Part shown: positions 18,110-28,209 of the stretch, piece after piece
Numbering within the stretch: the stretch's first letter is position 1
How the letters are laid out: every line of letters begins with the position of its first letter
NCBI GenBank assembly: GCA_016719565.1
Contig: JADJYU010000012.1
Span: 124,001-188,000 of the forward strand
Reading direction: 5' to 3'
DNA: 64,000 nucleotides
Source of the DNA: Ignavibacteria bacterium
GTDB taxonomy: Bacteria; Bacteroidota; Ignavibacteria; Tepidaquicellales; Tepidaquicellaceae
Notes under the pieces: model-generated
What the model was told of the DNA's origin: nothing
Database searches by the model: none
What the model saw: the letters and a program-made list of their open reading frames with translations, nothing else
Made by a program: the position numbers and the translations under genes

Positions 18110-21100
18110 ATGCCATCAATAAGAGATAAAATAACAATAGATGAACTCAAAGAGGCTATATTAAATATAAAGCCCACGTTTATCACGATACAACCGAATT
18201 GTATCAACGTAAAAATTAGCTGTATTTGAATTCTATTTTATCTGATCATGAATTCCTATGGGGAACAACCCCTAATGAAAATGAAGATTCGGATTTAAAG
18301 AAACTGGAAGATAAATTTAAAAGTATACTTGAAAGTATTAACACACAACATATAAAAAAGGAATTCAATCAGTTTTTAGACAGTATAGAATTACTTTTTT
18401 TACCTAAGAAGTTTGAAAAAACTGTTGAAGAAGATAACTTCATAACAAATAAACGAATAAGTGATTCATACAAAATAGAAAGTATTACCGTTTTTGCTGA
18501 CATTCCTATAGAACTCCATATAGTGACAGTTCTTTGGATAATGAAATATGGTTATAAGCTCGATGCAAAATTAGATTTAAGTTGTAAGGGAAACAGATTA
18601 CTGCTTAACAAGTCAAATAATGCTGTAATTAAAGGAAGCGGACTTTTTAAACCATATTTTACGCAATACCAACAATGGCGGGACAAAGCTGTTAATGAAG
18701 CTCAAAGAAAATTACATTCAGGAAGTAAAGTAGCGTTTATTAACCTTGACCTAAAAAGATTACTTTTACTCTGCAAGTATCGACTTTGTGAAAATTGAAA
18801 AAGAAATATGGGGTAAAAAAGGTTATAAAAATGATTCAAACATTCATGATATTTTTAAAGAATTACACAGACGTTACACTGATACACTAAAAGCAACTAA
18901 ATATCCGAATGATAATTTTGACAATCAGAATTCTGATAATTGTATTTTACCAATTGGCATTACTTCTTCTTATGTACTCGGCAATTTTTATTTACGAGAG
19001 TTTGATAAGAGAATTAAAAAACTGATTCCACAGGTTTACTATAGCCGCTATGTAGATGATATTTTAGTTGTTATTGAAAACCCGGATTTTAATTTTCATT
19101 CGAATGAAGAATGCAAAAGCATCAAATTCTCTTTCGAGAAATATTTTAAAGAGGTATTAAAAGAAGAGGAAAATGTTAATTTTTCAGAAAAGGATATTTC
19201 AAAAACGGAAAAATTCATTCTTGAAACTTTTTATCCTCTCGTACGATTGGTCGACTTTCCAAACTATTTAAAGTCTAAACCACAATCTGAAAAAAGACAA
19301 GAAAGAAGAAATTAGAATTTTCAAAATCACCTGTGTTGAAGGAGCTTATTTTCAAACCAAGAAAACATTGCTTTACTATTTTGATAATAATGAATCTACT
19401 GCTGTTATAGACAAACTAAAGCAAGAGCTTAATGAACGAGCCAGCGAGTTTAGGGATTTTCCTGAGGAATCTGATGGTGAAAAATCTTTTGACGAACAAG
19501 CTTATCACCTAATATTTGAAAATTCTGAAGGAAAAATTAGAACACTTAAAGATTACAAGGAAAATCGTTATGGGCTTAGCGTATTTCTTGCGAATAGAAT
19601 CTTTGCTGCATTAAGGCGTTCTAAAAAAGTTAATAAGAGTGAAACAGAAAAACTGCTGAAGTTATTTAAAGGTTTGAACAATCTTGAACATTTTCGCCTT
19701 TGGGAAAAAGTATTTACATTTTTCTTAGTTAATGAAAATCCAGATGGTTTTGTGTCTTTCTATAAAAAATACATATAGCGAAATAATGAAGTTAAATAAA
19801 AATGGAAAAAGAAAAATACAATACTCTGAAATAACTCAAAATAGTGTAACCACTTCGCTTTTGAGATATTTTGACATTTCTTACGAAATGCCATTAGCCT
19901 TGAACCCTGGTTTTATTGTACTAGACTCAAAAGCTTACAAAAATCTTGAGATATTTAAGAAAACTAACGATTGGAAAGATGAATTATTGAATACAATTAA
20001 AATTACAGGTGTTAACAATCCTGGGATAAATTGTTTTCGTCTTAGTAATATGATTAGGCATCATTATGTTTCGCATCCACTTTTGAACTATACAATAGAA
20101 GGAAGAGGATTTATATTAAATCTTTCAAGTAGTTCTTTGTCAGAAGCAACAAAGATTTTATCCAAAAGATTAGAGTTTTCAACAGTATTTATTTCACTTT
20201 CTCCACGAGTGGTTAAATTTTGGGAATGTTGTATTGCAATAGTCTATAATGAAATGTTAATACATAGTGCTTCATTGGTTTTTAATTATGATGAACGTTA
20301 TCAGAATACTACACTTTTTACTAATTCAAAAAAGATGAAAATTTCATATTGGACAAAGCATATGAACTTTATGAAAGAATAAATCGAATGCATTTTTCAT
20401 CAGATCATCCCCAAAAGATGATTTCATAAAAGTGAATACAGTTTAATTCACGGCACCAATGGTGAAGCTATAGTTGAACTGAATGAATTACAAATACATA
20501 AAGACTTTAAATTTCAAGACAACCTTAAAATATCTATAGCAAACACTCAGGTGTTATTCAAGAATATTGAAACGAGTGTAAAGGGCAAACCAAATCTTAA
20601 CAAACAGCGTTATGAGGTATTTTCAAAACTTTTAAAAGAATCAAGAAAGGAAAATGCTAATTTATTTATTTTACCAGAGTCTTCAGTTCCATACGAATTT
20701 GTTCCCAGTCTAGCAAAATATAGCGAAAAAAATCAAATGTCAATCATTGCTGGACTTGAGCATTGGAATGTATATGACATTGTTTATAATTTCATTATTA
20801 CAATAATCCCTGTATCGGTTAATGGTATAAATGATGCAGTAGTACTTTACAGACTCAAAAATCATTATTCACACGAAGAAGAATTGATAATAAGAGGCTT
20901 TGGATTCAAGGTTCCTAAGCCAATTCCTTACAGATATGACTTAATTAATTGGAGAAATCTTTATTTTACTTCATTTTACTGCTTTGAATTAGCAGACACA
21001 TATCATCGAAGTATTTTCCGTTCAAAAATTGACTTGTTAATTGCATCTGAGTGGAACAAAGATACACCTTATTTCTCAAATATTGTAGAAGCACTCTCTA

Positions 21101-21372
21101 GGGATTTACACTGTTACATTGCTCAAGTTAACACTAGTCAATATGGAGACTCTAGACTTACTCAACCTACTAAATCAGCCAAAAAGGATTTAATGAAATT
21201 GAAAGGCGGCAAGAATGATACAATTTTAGTTGAAGAATTGAATTTGAGCTCATTGAGAGAATTTCAACTGAAACATTACGAGAGAATCAAAGCAGATAAT
21301 GACGAAACTTTCAAACCAATGCCTCCAGACTGGGATAGAAAACTTGTTACAAAGAGAATAAATAATGATTAA
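18110..21372 (+). CDS. Reverse transcriptase-nitrilase, DRT type 1-like (frameshifted)
   Basis: One gene of about 1,085 residues, split by homopolymer indels (near 18220, 18765, 19315, 19775 and 20385-20450). The RT palm shows motif A as NLDLKRFY (Asp codon 18748-18750, once one missing T is restored), PIGITSSYVLGNFYL, and the catalytic YVDD at 19049-19060. A helical region follows. The C-terminus is a carbon-nitrogen hydrolase (nitrilase) domain from about 20525, with Glu (ILPESS, 20677-20679), Lys (RLKNHYSHEE, 20857-20859) and Cys (FYCFEL, 20980-20982), so the triad appears intact. RT plus nitrilase in one chain is the architecture of UG1/DRT type 1 antiphage reverse transcriptases. Neighbouring defence genes support that role. 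Confidence 0.82.
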
Positions 21373-21611
21373 AATAATTGAAGACGATTTAAAGTCAACG
21401 TAAAAGTCTACACACATTATTCAAGCTTCATAAAGTCCACGCTCAGCTAAAATTTGTTAATGAAAACTCTCACACCGTAATGGATTTCAAAATTTTTTTA
21501 CCAATATTTTAAAAAATAAAACACTCAACACAATTGACATCATAATCTAATCACTTAATATTTCAAATGAGAACAGATATAATTTAATTTTATAATACCT
21601 AATTTTAATCC

Positions 21612-23586
21612 ATGAAAGCAAACGAAACCGCATTAAACAGTTTTTTATCAGAGGCGAAGACACAGTTTATCATTCCGGTATATCAGAGAAATTATGACTG
21701 GACGGAGGATCAGTGCCGGCAATTGTTTGATGATATTTTAGAAGTCGGGAGAAAGCCCGGGAATACTCATTTCATTGGCAGTATTGTATTCATTCATGAA
21801 GGCGTTTACATATCTTCTGAAGTGAAGCAGTTTGTCGTCATCGACGGTCAGCAGAGACTGACCACTATTTCACTTTTGTTCCTGGCATTACACAAGTTTG
21901 CACTTGAGAATGATATGGAAGATAAGGCGCATGAAATAAGCGAGACTTATTTGATAAATAAATTTGTAAAAGAAGAGAGCAGTAAGTTAAAACTTAAGCA
22001 GTCGGATTAAAATGCAAAAGCGCTGAAATTTTTAAGCAGTAACAATAATCCGGAAGACTATGATGAATATTCCAAAGTTATAAATAATTATAATTATTTC
22101 AGGGAGAAAATCAGACCGGATAATGTTGAGACGATATTAAGAGGACTGGATTCTCTGCTCTTTGTAGAAATATCCTTAGAGAGAGGCAAAGACGATCCTC
22201 AGAGAATATTTGAAAGTCTGAATTCCACAGGACTGGAATTAACACAGGCGGATCTGATCAGAAATTATATTCTGATGGGGTTAAAGCCGGAAGAACAGAT
22301 CAGAATTTTTGAAAATTACTGGGAGATCATAGAGTCGAATACAAGAGATCATTTAAAGGAAGAAAGCAAAGGTCTCTGACTTCATAAGAGACTATTTAAC
22401 TTTTAAGAATAAAAAGATCCCGAATAAGAAATCTGTATATGAAGAATTCAAATTACGGTATCCGGAAAGAGATGAGAAGTTTTATGATGCAACGATCAAA
22501 GAGCTGAAAGATTTTTCATTCCATTACAATAAACTGATAAATCCCGGAAAAGAAACAGATGCTGAGATAAGCAGGGAATTACAGCTCATTAACAGATTGA
22601 GATCAATGTTTCCTTTCCCTTCCTGCTGCCGGTTTACGAAGATCATATCAATAACATCATTGATAAAAATACATTTGTAAATATTCTGAAGCTGATCCAG
22701 TCCTATGTATGGAGGAGATTCATATTAGGTTTACCAACGGCTGTGCTGAATAAAATGTTTTTAAATCTTTACAGTGAGATCGATACGTCTGATTACTATA
22801 CATCTCTTGAAAGGGCATTGATCAAAAAGAAAAACATGTTACGGTTTCCAAACAATAAAGAAATTGAAATTGCGCTGGCGGAAAAAGATGTTTACAACAT
22901 TCAGTCTAAAAACAGAGTTTACCTGCTTGAACTTCTTGAGAATTATAATAACAGAGAACCTGTGTCAGTGGAAGATCCGGCTATTACGATTGAACATATT
23001 TTTCCTCAAAATCCGGATGTTAAATGGTTCGACGAACTGGATCAGGCGGACATTGATGAAATTCAGGAAAAGTATCTTAACACAATTGCCAATCTTACAT
23101 TATCAGGAAACAACGGCAGTCTGAGTCCTCCCGAAAATATTTTTAATTCGAAAAGACGGGAAGACTCGGGGCATTTTCAGAATTCAATAAGGACGGTCAG
23201 GAAAACGGATATATATACAGCAGACTATGGCTTAACCGTTATCTGAAAGAGATCGGTGAATGGAACATTGATAATATTAAAAAGAGATATGAACTGATAT
23301 TAGAAAGATTTCTGCAGATCTGGAAGTATCCTGATGTTGAGATCAATGAAGAAGATGAGACGGATGAAGACTACAATATTTTCAACGCGCCGGATCCGAA
23401 ATTTAAAAAATTAGATTATTTCATTTACAAAGATGAGAAGGTGATCACGAATGATTTTTCTAAAATGTATTATCATGTCATAACGGATCTCTTAAAGAGA
23501 ACCCGTCCGCTTTCAGTCATCCCGACATAAAACGAATTTCAAGTTACTATATTAAACACTTGACAAATACAAATTTAAGAAATTAA
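21612..23586 (+). CDS. GmrSD-type DUF262/DUF1524 protein (frameshifted)
   Basis: Joined frames give about 655 residues. The N-terminal DUF262 (GmrS-like, ParB/Srx fold) has FIIPVYQRNYDWTEDQCRQL and the nucleotide-binding signature FVVIDGQQRLTTISL, then RIFESLNSTGLELTQADLIR. The DUF1524 (GmrD-like) HNH nuclease has TIEHIFPQNPDVKWF and LNTIANLTLSGNNGSL. A C-terminal part (LKENPSAFSHPDIKRISSYY) follows. Such fused proteins are type IV restriction enzymes that cleave modified phage DNA, using NTP. The start ATG at 21612 opens MKANETALNSFL, the normal beginning. The in-frame stop at 22008 and shifts near 22375, 22600-22740, 23190 and 23490 look like indels. Confidence 0.82.
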
Positions 23587-23649
23587 AACGCTGCTGAAAA
23601 ATTTGATTGGAAGACGAATTGATAATTAATTATTCAACGAGCCGAAGAA

Positions 23650-24024
23650 TTGACGGCATACTGGGAAAGGAAGTCGAGCAGGAAAAGTATTGATACATTA
23701 GATGCAGTTTTTAAAATTGTTAATGAAGCTAATCCTGATACAAAGTTAAATTATAAAAGATGGTATGTTGGGCTTGCTTTGATTTCTAAGCATTTGAACC
23801 TGGCAAGATTATATCCAAAGCAATCATTCCTGAAAGTGTATGTATTCCTTCCGGAAGCTGACGAATGGATAAAGAAAATAAAAGACGCCGGCTTAACGGT
23901 GTATACAGGCGGCAGGGAAACGGACAGATTTAAATTTAAGATAAATTATGAAGATGTGATCACGAATAGAGAGTTACTGAAGGAATTGTTTGTTGCGGCT
24001 TATGGGTATTGTTTGGGGGATTAG
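23650..24024 (+). CDS. DUF5655-like C-terminal domain, possibly end of the GmrSD gene
   Basis: This 124-residue open frame from a TTG reads TAYWERKSSRKSIDTLDAVF, NYKRWYVGLALI, FLKVYVFLPEADEWIKKIKD and ends in LLKELFVAAYGYCLGD. It looks like the small strand-helix domain that is often attached to the C-terminus of DUF262/DUF1524 proteins and related nucleases. It may therefore be the last part of the preceding gene, separated by indels, or a separate small gene. No separate promoter or good ATG is present, which favours the first reading. The stop is followed within a few bases by GGATT-type repeats. Confidence 0.5.
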   Translation: MTAYWERKSSRKSIDTLDAVFKIVNEANPDTKLNYKRWYVGLALISKHLNLARLYPKQSFLKVYVFLPEADEWIKKIKDAGLTVYTGGRETDRFKFKINYEDVITNRELLKELFVAAYGYCLGD

Positions 24025-24034
24025 GATTTATAGG

Positions 24035-24340
24035 ATTATAGGATTGGTGAATTAGGATTAAAGGATTACAGGATTATAGGATTTTACACGCTGAATTAGG
24101 ATTAAAGGATTACAGGATTATAGGATTTTACACGCTGAATTAGGATTAAAGGATTACAGGATTTTACACGCTGACTTTTGAACCATGATTAAAGGATTGC
24201 AGGATTGGCATGATTAAATATTTATTATCAGGTTAAAATCCATGTAAAAGAAGTTATATTTCGAAAAGAAAAAATCCTATAATCATCTAATCCTAAAAAT
24301 CCTAATTCAACTGATTGGCATGATTTCAGACGCTGATACT
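24035..24340. repeat. GGATTAAAGGATTACAGG repeats, left flank of ORF6N gene
   Basis: Tandem GGATTAAAGGATTACAGGAT units alternate with TTTTACACGCTGAATTA. A unique segment (TATTTATTATCAGGTT to CTAATTCAACTGATTGGC, about 24210-24322) follows. Nearly the same ~270 bp order recurs at 25440-25705 on the other side of the ORF6N gene. The rest of the gene-free interval 24025-24411 has no other feature. Confidence 0.8.
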
Positions 24341-24411
24341 TTTCAATAGATATTATTTAAATTTTGAAGTATAATTGTGGGCAAATGAATTCTATAATGA
24401 GGGTTCAGTGA

Positions 24412-25512
24412 ATGCGAAAAAAAATTACGGAAAATATAAACACGAATAAAGACTATATGAGTAAAGAATTATCAGCAAAGCAAATTGAAAACCGGATTTT
24501 TAACATTCGTGGAATTCAGGTTATGCTTGACAATGATTTGGCGGAAATATATCAGGTTGAAACAAGAGCGCTAAACCAAGCTGTAAAAAGAAACAGCGAT
24601 CGTTTTCCTGATGATTTTATGTTTCAGTTAACACAAACTGAATGGGAAAGTCTTTTGCAGCAAACAACGGTTACAAGATTAAGTCCGGAAAATGTAAAAT
24701 TAAAAGGTGATAACTTGAAATCACAAATTGGAAAATCAGATATAACATCACAAAATGTGATCTTAAAAGATAATCGAGGTAAACACCGCAAATATTTGCC
24801 TTATGTTTTCACCGAACAAGGCGTTGCCGGTCTGTCAGGTGTGCTTAAAAGCGAAACAGCTGATAAAGTTCACGTAGCCATTATGAGAGCTTTTGTCGTT
24901 ATGAGAAAACTGATTCAGGATAACCAATTGCTTTTTTTCAGATTAGAAAATATGGAACGTAAACAATTGGAAGCAGATCATAAATTTGAGAAAGTTTTTA
25001 AGGCATTGGAAAGTAAAGATTTAATTCCAAATCAAGGAGTTTTCTTTAACGGACAGGTGTTTGATGCTTACGAATTCACCTCTAAAATTATTCGCTCTGC
25101 ACAACAAAGAATTGTACTGATAGATAACTATATTGACGAAACCACAATTACACATTTATCCAAAAAGAAAAGTGACGTGAAAGTACTTTTACTTACAAAC
25201 AGAATTAGCAAACAACTCACCTTAGATTTACAAAAAGCAAATACACAATACGGTAATTTTGAAATAAAAATCTTTAACAAAAGCCACGATCGCTTTTTGA
25301 TAATAGACGACGAAAAAGTATATCATATAGGCGCATCGCTAAAAGACCTGGGTAAACATTGGTTTGCGTTTTCGAAAATGGATAAAAGTTCGGTGGAAAG
25401 TATACTGAAAAGTCTAACTTTAGGATTAAAGGATTACAGGATTGGTAGGATTTTAAACGCTGAATTAGGATTAAAGGATTACAGGATTATAGGATTTTAC
25501 ACGCTGAATTAG
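24412..25512 (+). CDS. ORF6N-domain protein with repeat-derived C-terminus
   Basis: This protein has 366 residues as read. The N-terminal ORF6N (phage-type DNA-binding) domain shows RIFNIRGIQVMLDNDLAEIY, LNQAVKRNSDRFPDDFMFQL and YVFTEQGVAGLSGVLKS. A helical linker follows, then a C-terminal region (VFDAYEFTSKIIRSAQQRIV, HLSKKKSDVKVLLLTNR, KIFNKSHDRFLIIDDEKVYH) that resembles a phospholipase-D-like domain (H-x-R and D near its end). Family members end soon after FSKMDKSSVESILKSL. Here the frame runs on for about 30 residues into the flanking GGATTAAAGG repeat, giving a repetitive GLKDYRI tail. So the original stop was probably lost to repeat insertion. Possibly phage-derived or defence-linked. 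Confidence 0.8.
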   Translation: MRKKITENINTNKDYMSKELSAKQIENRIFNIRGIQVMLDNDLAEIYQVETRALNQAVKRNSDRFPDDFMFQLTQTEWESLLQQTTVTRLSPENVKLKGDNLKSQIGKSDITSQNVILKDNRGKHRKYLPYVFTEQGVAGLSGVLKSETADKVHVAIMRAFVVMRKLIQDNQLLFFRLENMERKQLEADHKFEKVFKALESKDLIPNQGVFFNGQVFDAYEFTSKIIRSAQQRIVLIDNYIDETTITHLSKKKSDVKVLLLTNRISKQLTLDLQKANTQYGNFEIKIFNKSHDRFLIIDDEKVYHIGASLKDLGKHWFAFSKMDKSSVESILKSLTLGLKDYRIGRILNAELGLKDYRIIGFYTLN

Positions 25513-25710
25513 GATTAAAGGATTACAGGATTATAGGATTTTATATGCTGACTTTTGAACCATTATTAAAGGATTACAGGATTGGCATGATTAAATATTT
25601 ATTATCAGGTTAAAATCCATGTAAAAGAAGTTATATTTCGAAAAGAAAAAATCCTATAATCATCTAATCCTAAAAATCCTAATTCAACTGATTGGCATGA
25701 TTTTACACGC
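25415..25710. repeat. GGATTAAAGGATTACAGG repeats, right flank of ORF6N gene
   Basis: This is the second copy of the 24035-24340 repeat block, in direct orientation. It includes the same ATATTTATTATCAGGTTAA segment and the inverted ATCCTATAATCATCTAATCC stretch. Its first units are translated as the tail of the ORF6N protein. Confidence 0.8.
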
Positions 25711-25761
25711 TGAATTAGGATTAAAGGATTACAGGATTTTACACGCTGACTTTTGAACCAT

Positions 25762-26045
25762 GATTAAAGGATTGCAGGATTACATTATTAAATGTTGTTA
25801 ATCAGGAAATCAATTTAATCCTTTAATCATGGTTCAGAAATTGACAAAGATTAAAGGATTGCAGGATTACATGATAAAATGTTGTTAATCAGGAAATCAA
25901 TTTAATCCTTTAATCATGGTTCAGAAATTGACAAAGATTAAAGGATTGCAGGATTACATGATAAAATGTTGTTAATCAGGAAATCAATTTAATCCTTTAA
26001 TCATGGTTCAGAAATTGTGTGATGATTTGAACCATGATTAAAGGA
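25762..26045. repeat. 87-bp tandem repeat, three copies
   Basis: Units start at 25762, 25849 and 25936. Each begins GATTAAAGGATTGCAGGATT and carries an internal inverted partner AATCCTTTAATCATGG, so every unit can fold into a hairpin. The last unit decays near 26022. The array extends the repeat block to the right of the ORF6N gene. Confidence 0.8.
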
Positions 26046-26089
26046 TTACAGGATTGGCATGATTTCACAGACTGCAACAGTCATTTACA

Positions 26090-26212
26090 GAACCCCCCTC
26101 ATTCCCCCCTTTGAAAAACAAGGGGGGAGGCCTGGAGCTTTTTGATTAGGTCTGCAACAGTAAAAAACAGAACCCCCCTCATTCCCCCCTTTGAAAAAAA
26201 AGGGGGAGGCTT
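26090..26212. repeat. Paired CCCCCCTTTG...AAGGGGGG hairpins
   Basis: Two near-identical units (about 26092-26131 and 26172-26212) each contain CATTCCCCCCTTTGAAAAA followed by an AAGGGGG arm, giving C-rich/G-rich hairpins. Relatives occur at 27719-27750 and 27981-28012. The remaining bases to 26401 show nothing else. Confidence 0.7.
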
Positions 26213-26401
26213 AAAATATTTAAGTCTCCTCAATTTTATTTTAAGTTATGATACTATTTTGTAAATTGTAATTAGTAAGACGGAACAAACTTATGTTTGA
26301 GGAATTATTAATTCAAATCACTTACCAAATGAACTGCACATAAAGACAAACATCAGTGACATGAACAGTAGATTTTTTCATTAATTATTAATCATAGAAA
26401 A

Positions 26402-26827
26402 ATGGAAAACAACGATAGCCGATGGGAACAAAGATTTAAAAATTACAGGAAAGCTCTTTCTAAATTATCAGAAATTGCAGAGGGTAATGACAGACAATTT
26501 ATTTTAAAAATATCTGAATTGGAAACTGAAGGGATTATTCAGCGGTTCGAATATACATTTGAATTAGCATGGAAGACTTTACAGGATCTTTTAAGATCAA
26601 AGGGATTCGTTGAAATATCGGGACCCAATCCTGTAATAGAACAATCATTTGCTGACGGTTATATTTCAGACGGAGAAAAATGGAAGGAAATGAAAAAATC
26701 GAGAGAGCTGACTTCTCATACATATGATATTGAAATTGCAAATACAATTGCAGTTGATATAATAGAGAAATATTATGAGTTATTCAAAATTCTGGAAAAA
26801 CGTTTAGAAAAAGAAATTAAAATTTAG
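26402..26827 (+). CDS. HEPN toxin, HI0074-type, of HEPN-MNT pair
   Basis: This 141-residue all-helical protein is of the nucleotidyltransferase substrate-binding family (HI0074-like). The landmark phrases are IIQRFEYTFELAWKTLQDLL and GFVEISGPNPVIEQSFADGY. Later comes the HEPN catalytic motif in KKSRELTSHTYD (R-x4-H). In type VII toxin-antitoxin systems the HEPN member is an RNase that the partner MNT enzyme blocks by adding AMP to a tyrosine near this motif; a Tyr follows at HTY. The MNT gene starts 18 bp downstream. Both frames are intact. Together they are likely a defence or plasmid-stability-like module. Confidence 0.85.
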   Translation: MENNDSRWEQRFKNYRKALSKLSEIAEGNDRQFILKISELETEGIIQRFEYTFELAWKTLQDLLRSKGFVEISGPNPVIEQSFADGYISDGEKWKEMKKSRELTSHTYDIEIANTIAVDIIEKYYELFKILEKRLEKEIKI

Positions 26828-26844
26828 TTAATAAATCTATTATT

Positions 26845-27177
26845 ATGAGATTCGGATTATCAGAAAATATTATCAGTGAGATCAACGGGGTGTTTGAAGA
26901 GTATCCTAAAGTGGAGGAAGTTATAATTTTCGGATCGAGGTCAGCCGGTAATTTCAAACCGGGTTCTGATATAGACCTTGCTGTAAAAGGAAAAGACATT
27001 ACACTTAGTGATATTTTAAAGATCAGCGTACAGATGGAAAACATAATTTCACCTTTCAGAGCGGATCTTATAAATTATAATTCGGTCACTGATCCGGATG
27101 TAATGGAGCGTATCAATAAAGGCGGAAAGGTATTTTATGAGAGAAAGTTAGCTGCTGAGAAAAATATCAGGGTATAA
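26845..27177 (+). CDS. Minimal nucleotidyltransferase (MNT) antitoxin
   Basis: This 110-residue minimal nucleotidyltransferase is HI0073-like. The active-site signature VIIFGSRSAGNFKPGSDIDL (G-S-x10-D-x-D) is complete. After it come ILKISVQMENIISPFRADLI, with a possible third acidic residue, and a C-terminal helix. It would adenylylate the HEPN toxin encoded just upstream and so neutralise it. The ATG at 26845 is 18 bp after the toxin stop. A strong hairpin at 27193 may end this two-gene unit. Confidence 0.87.
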   Translation: MRFGLSENIISEINGVFEEYPKVEEVIIFGSRSAGNFKPGSDIDLAVKGKDITLSDILKISVQMENIISPFRADLINYNSVTDPDVMERINKGGKVFYERKLAAEKNIRV

Positions 27178-27192
27178 TAGAAGAGTTTCTTT

Positions 27193-27227
27193 CCGGCGGA
27201 GTCCCAAAGAGCGGGAGACTCCGCCGG
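27193..27227. terminator. CCGGCGGAGTC hairpin after HEPN-MNT
   Basis: A perfect 11-bp stem, CCGGCGGAGTC (27193-27203) with GACTCCGCCGG (27217-27227), starts 16 bp after the MNT stop and is followed by a G5/A run, not T. It matches the 5069-5103 hairpin, so it is a dispersed repeat that may serve as a terminator. Confidence 0.55.
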
Positions 27228-27262
27228 GGGAAAAAATTTAAAAATTTAATAATGTATTTATT

Positions 27263-27646
27263 ATGACAAACGAAAAAACAGAATTTACTGATGCTTTATA
27301 CGACAGCGGCAAGAGGGTAGTGGAGTGTCTGGATAAAGAGGGTTTCAATTATCCGGTTGTGTTATGGATCAATTTAGAAGACAAGGGATGGAAACTTTTA
27401 TTCGGAATTCCGGGACTGAAGCTGATCGGTCATAATGATATTTTGAATAATATTAAAAAAATAATCAGTGAAAATGATCTGGATCTGTCAGCTGATAAAT
27501 TGAGTGTTATCGATTCGCATGATATTTTTTGCATTAAGCTGAAGAGAAATATTAAAACAGGCAATGGAATCATGAATTTAAGATTGTCAGCTACAAAGGT
27601 GAATGGCATGATGGTTCCGGAGACGGTAATATACAGAGTTAATTAG
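27263..27646 (+). CDS. Unrecognised protein (127 aa)
   Basis: I do not recognise this family. The protein starts MTNEKTEFTDALYDSGKRVV, has a mixed alpha/beta middle (NYPVVLWINLEDKGWKLLF, then GHNDILNNIKKIISENDL) and a strand-rich end (FCIKLKRNIKTGNGIMNLRL). There is no signal peptide or membrane segment. It stands between a hairpin and a repeat field, after the HEPN-MNT pair, with its own leader of about 85 bp. Its stop codon is at once followed by GGATTGAAGGATTAATTAGG repeats. Composition matches its neighbours, so it is probably a real accessory gene. Confidence 0.6.
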   Translation: MTNEKTEFTDALYDSGKRVVECLDKEGFNYPVVLWINLEDKGWKLLFGIPGLKLIGHNDILNNIKKIISENDLDLSADKLSVIDSHDIFCIKLKRNIKTGNGIMNLRLSATKVNGMMVPETVIYRVN

Positions 27647-28209
27647 GATTGAAGGATTAATTAGGATTAAAGGATTAAAGGAATTTAGGATTTCACAGAC
27701 TGCAACATTAACTTACAGAACCCCCTCATTCCCCCCTTTGAAAGAAGATAGATTTTTGAAAAGAGAAAAATCCTATAATCCTTTAATCCTAAAAATCCTA
27801 GTTCAACTAATGGAAATACCTGAAAGCAAAACTGAAGAAAGAGGGGAGTCAAGTGGTTAGCGCTGCTACCCAGTTGAATTAACTGCGGCAGACGGCTAAA
27901 AGTGAACCATGATTAAAGGATTACATGACTGGCATAACTAACTTTAATCATGGTTCAGAAAGATCTGTTGCGGGACAACCACCCCCTAACCCCCTCCTTT
28001 GCAAGGAGGGGGAATCTATGCATTTTTTTATGGCAGGAAAGTGCGGCGGACCAATAAGATCTAAGCAGTGCAGAGCATTTTTTTTAAAATCTTTATCTTC
28101 GTGCCTTCGGGCCATGGTGGTAAATTATAAACCCCGCACCCATTTTCTCAATTGAATCACACAATTAAAATAATTAAATTGCATTTTCTAAAATCTAAAT
28201 TTAGTTCAC
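27647..28209. repeat. Gene-free repeat field before gcvH
   Basis: It contains GGATTAAAGG repeats in both orientations (27650-27690, 27770-27800, 27905-27955), a CCCCCTCATTCCCCCCTTTG unit (27719-27745) and a CCCCTCC...GGAGGGG hairpin at 27983-28012. No coding frame is supported. The last 60 bp are AT-rich and must hold the gcvH promoter. I see no glycine-riboswitch-like structure. Confidence 0.6.

Noticed and set aside
7932..23586. Stop-codon reassignment or programmed frameshifting as the reason for broken defence genes
   Set aside because: Breaks involve all three stops, lie at homopolymers, go in both directions and also hit core genes. Intact neighbours (aconitase, ribBA, tgt) use the normal code.
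28018..28155. Open frame between the repeats and gcvH
   Set aside because: It runs out of a C-rich hairpin repeat, has no sensible composition and no start signal.
27647..28209. Glycine riboswitch upstream of gcvH
   Set aside because: The leader is filled with dispersed repeats, and I could not find the conserved paired aptamer elements.
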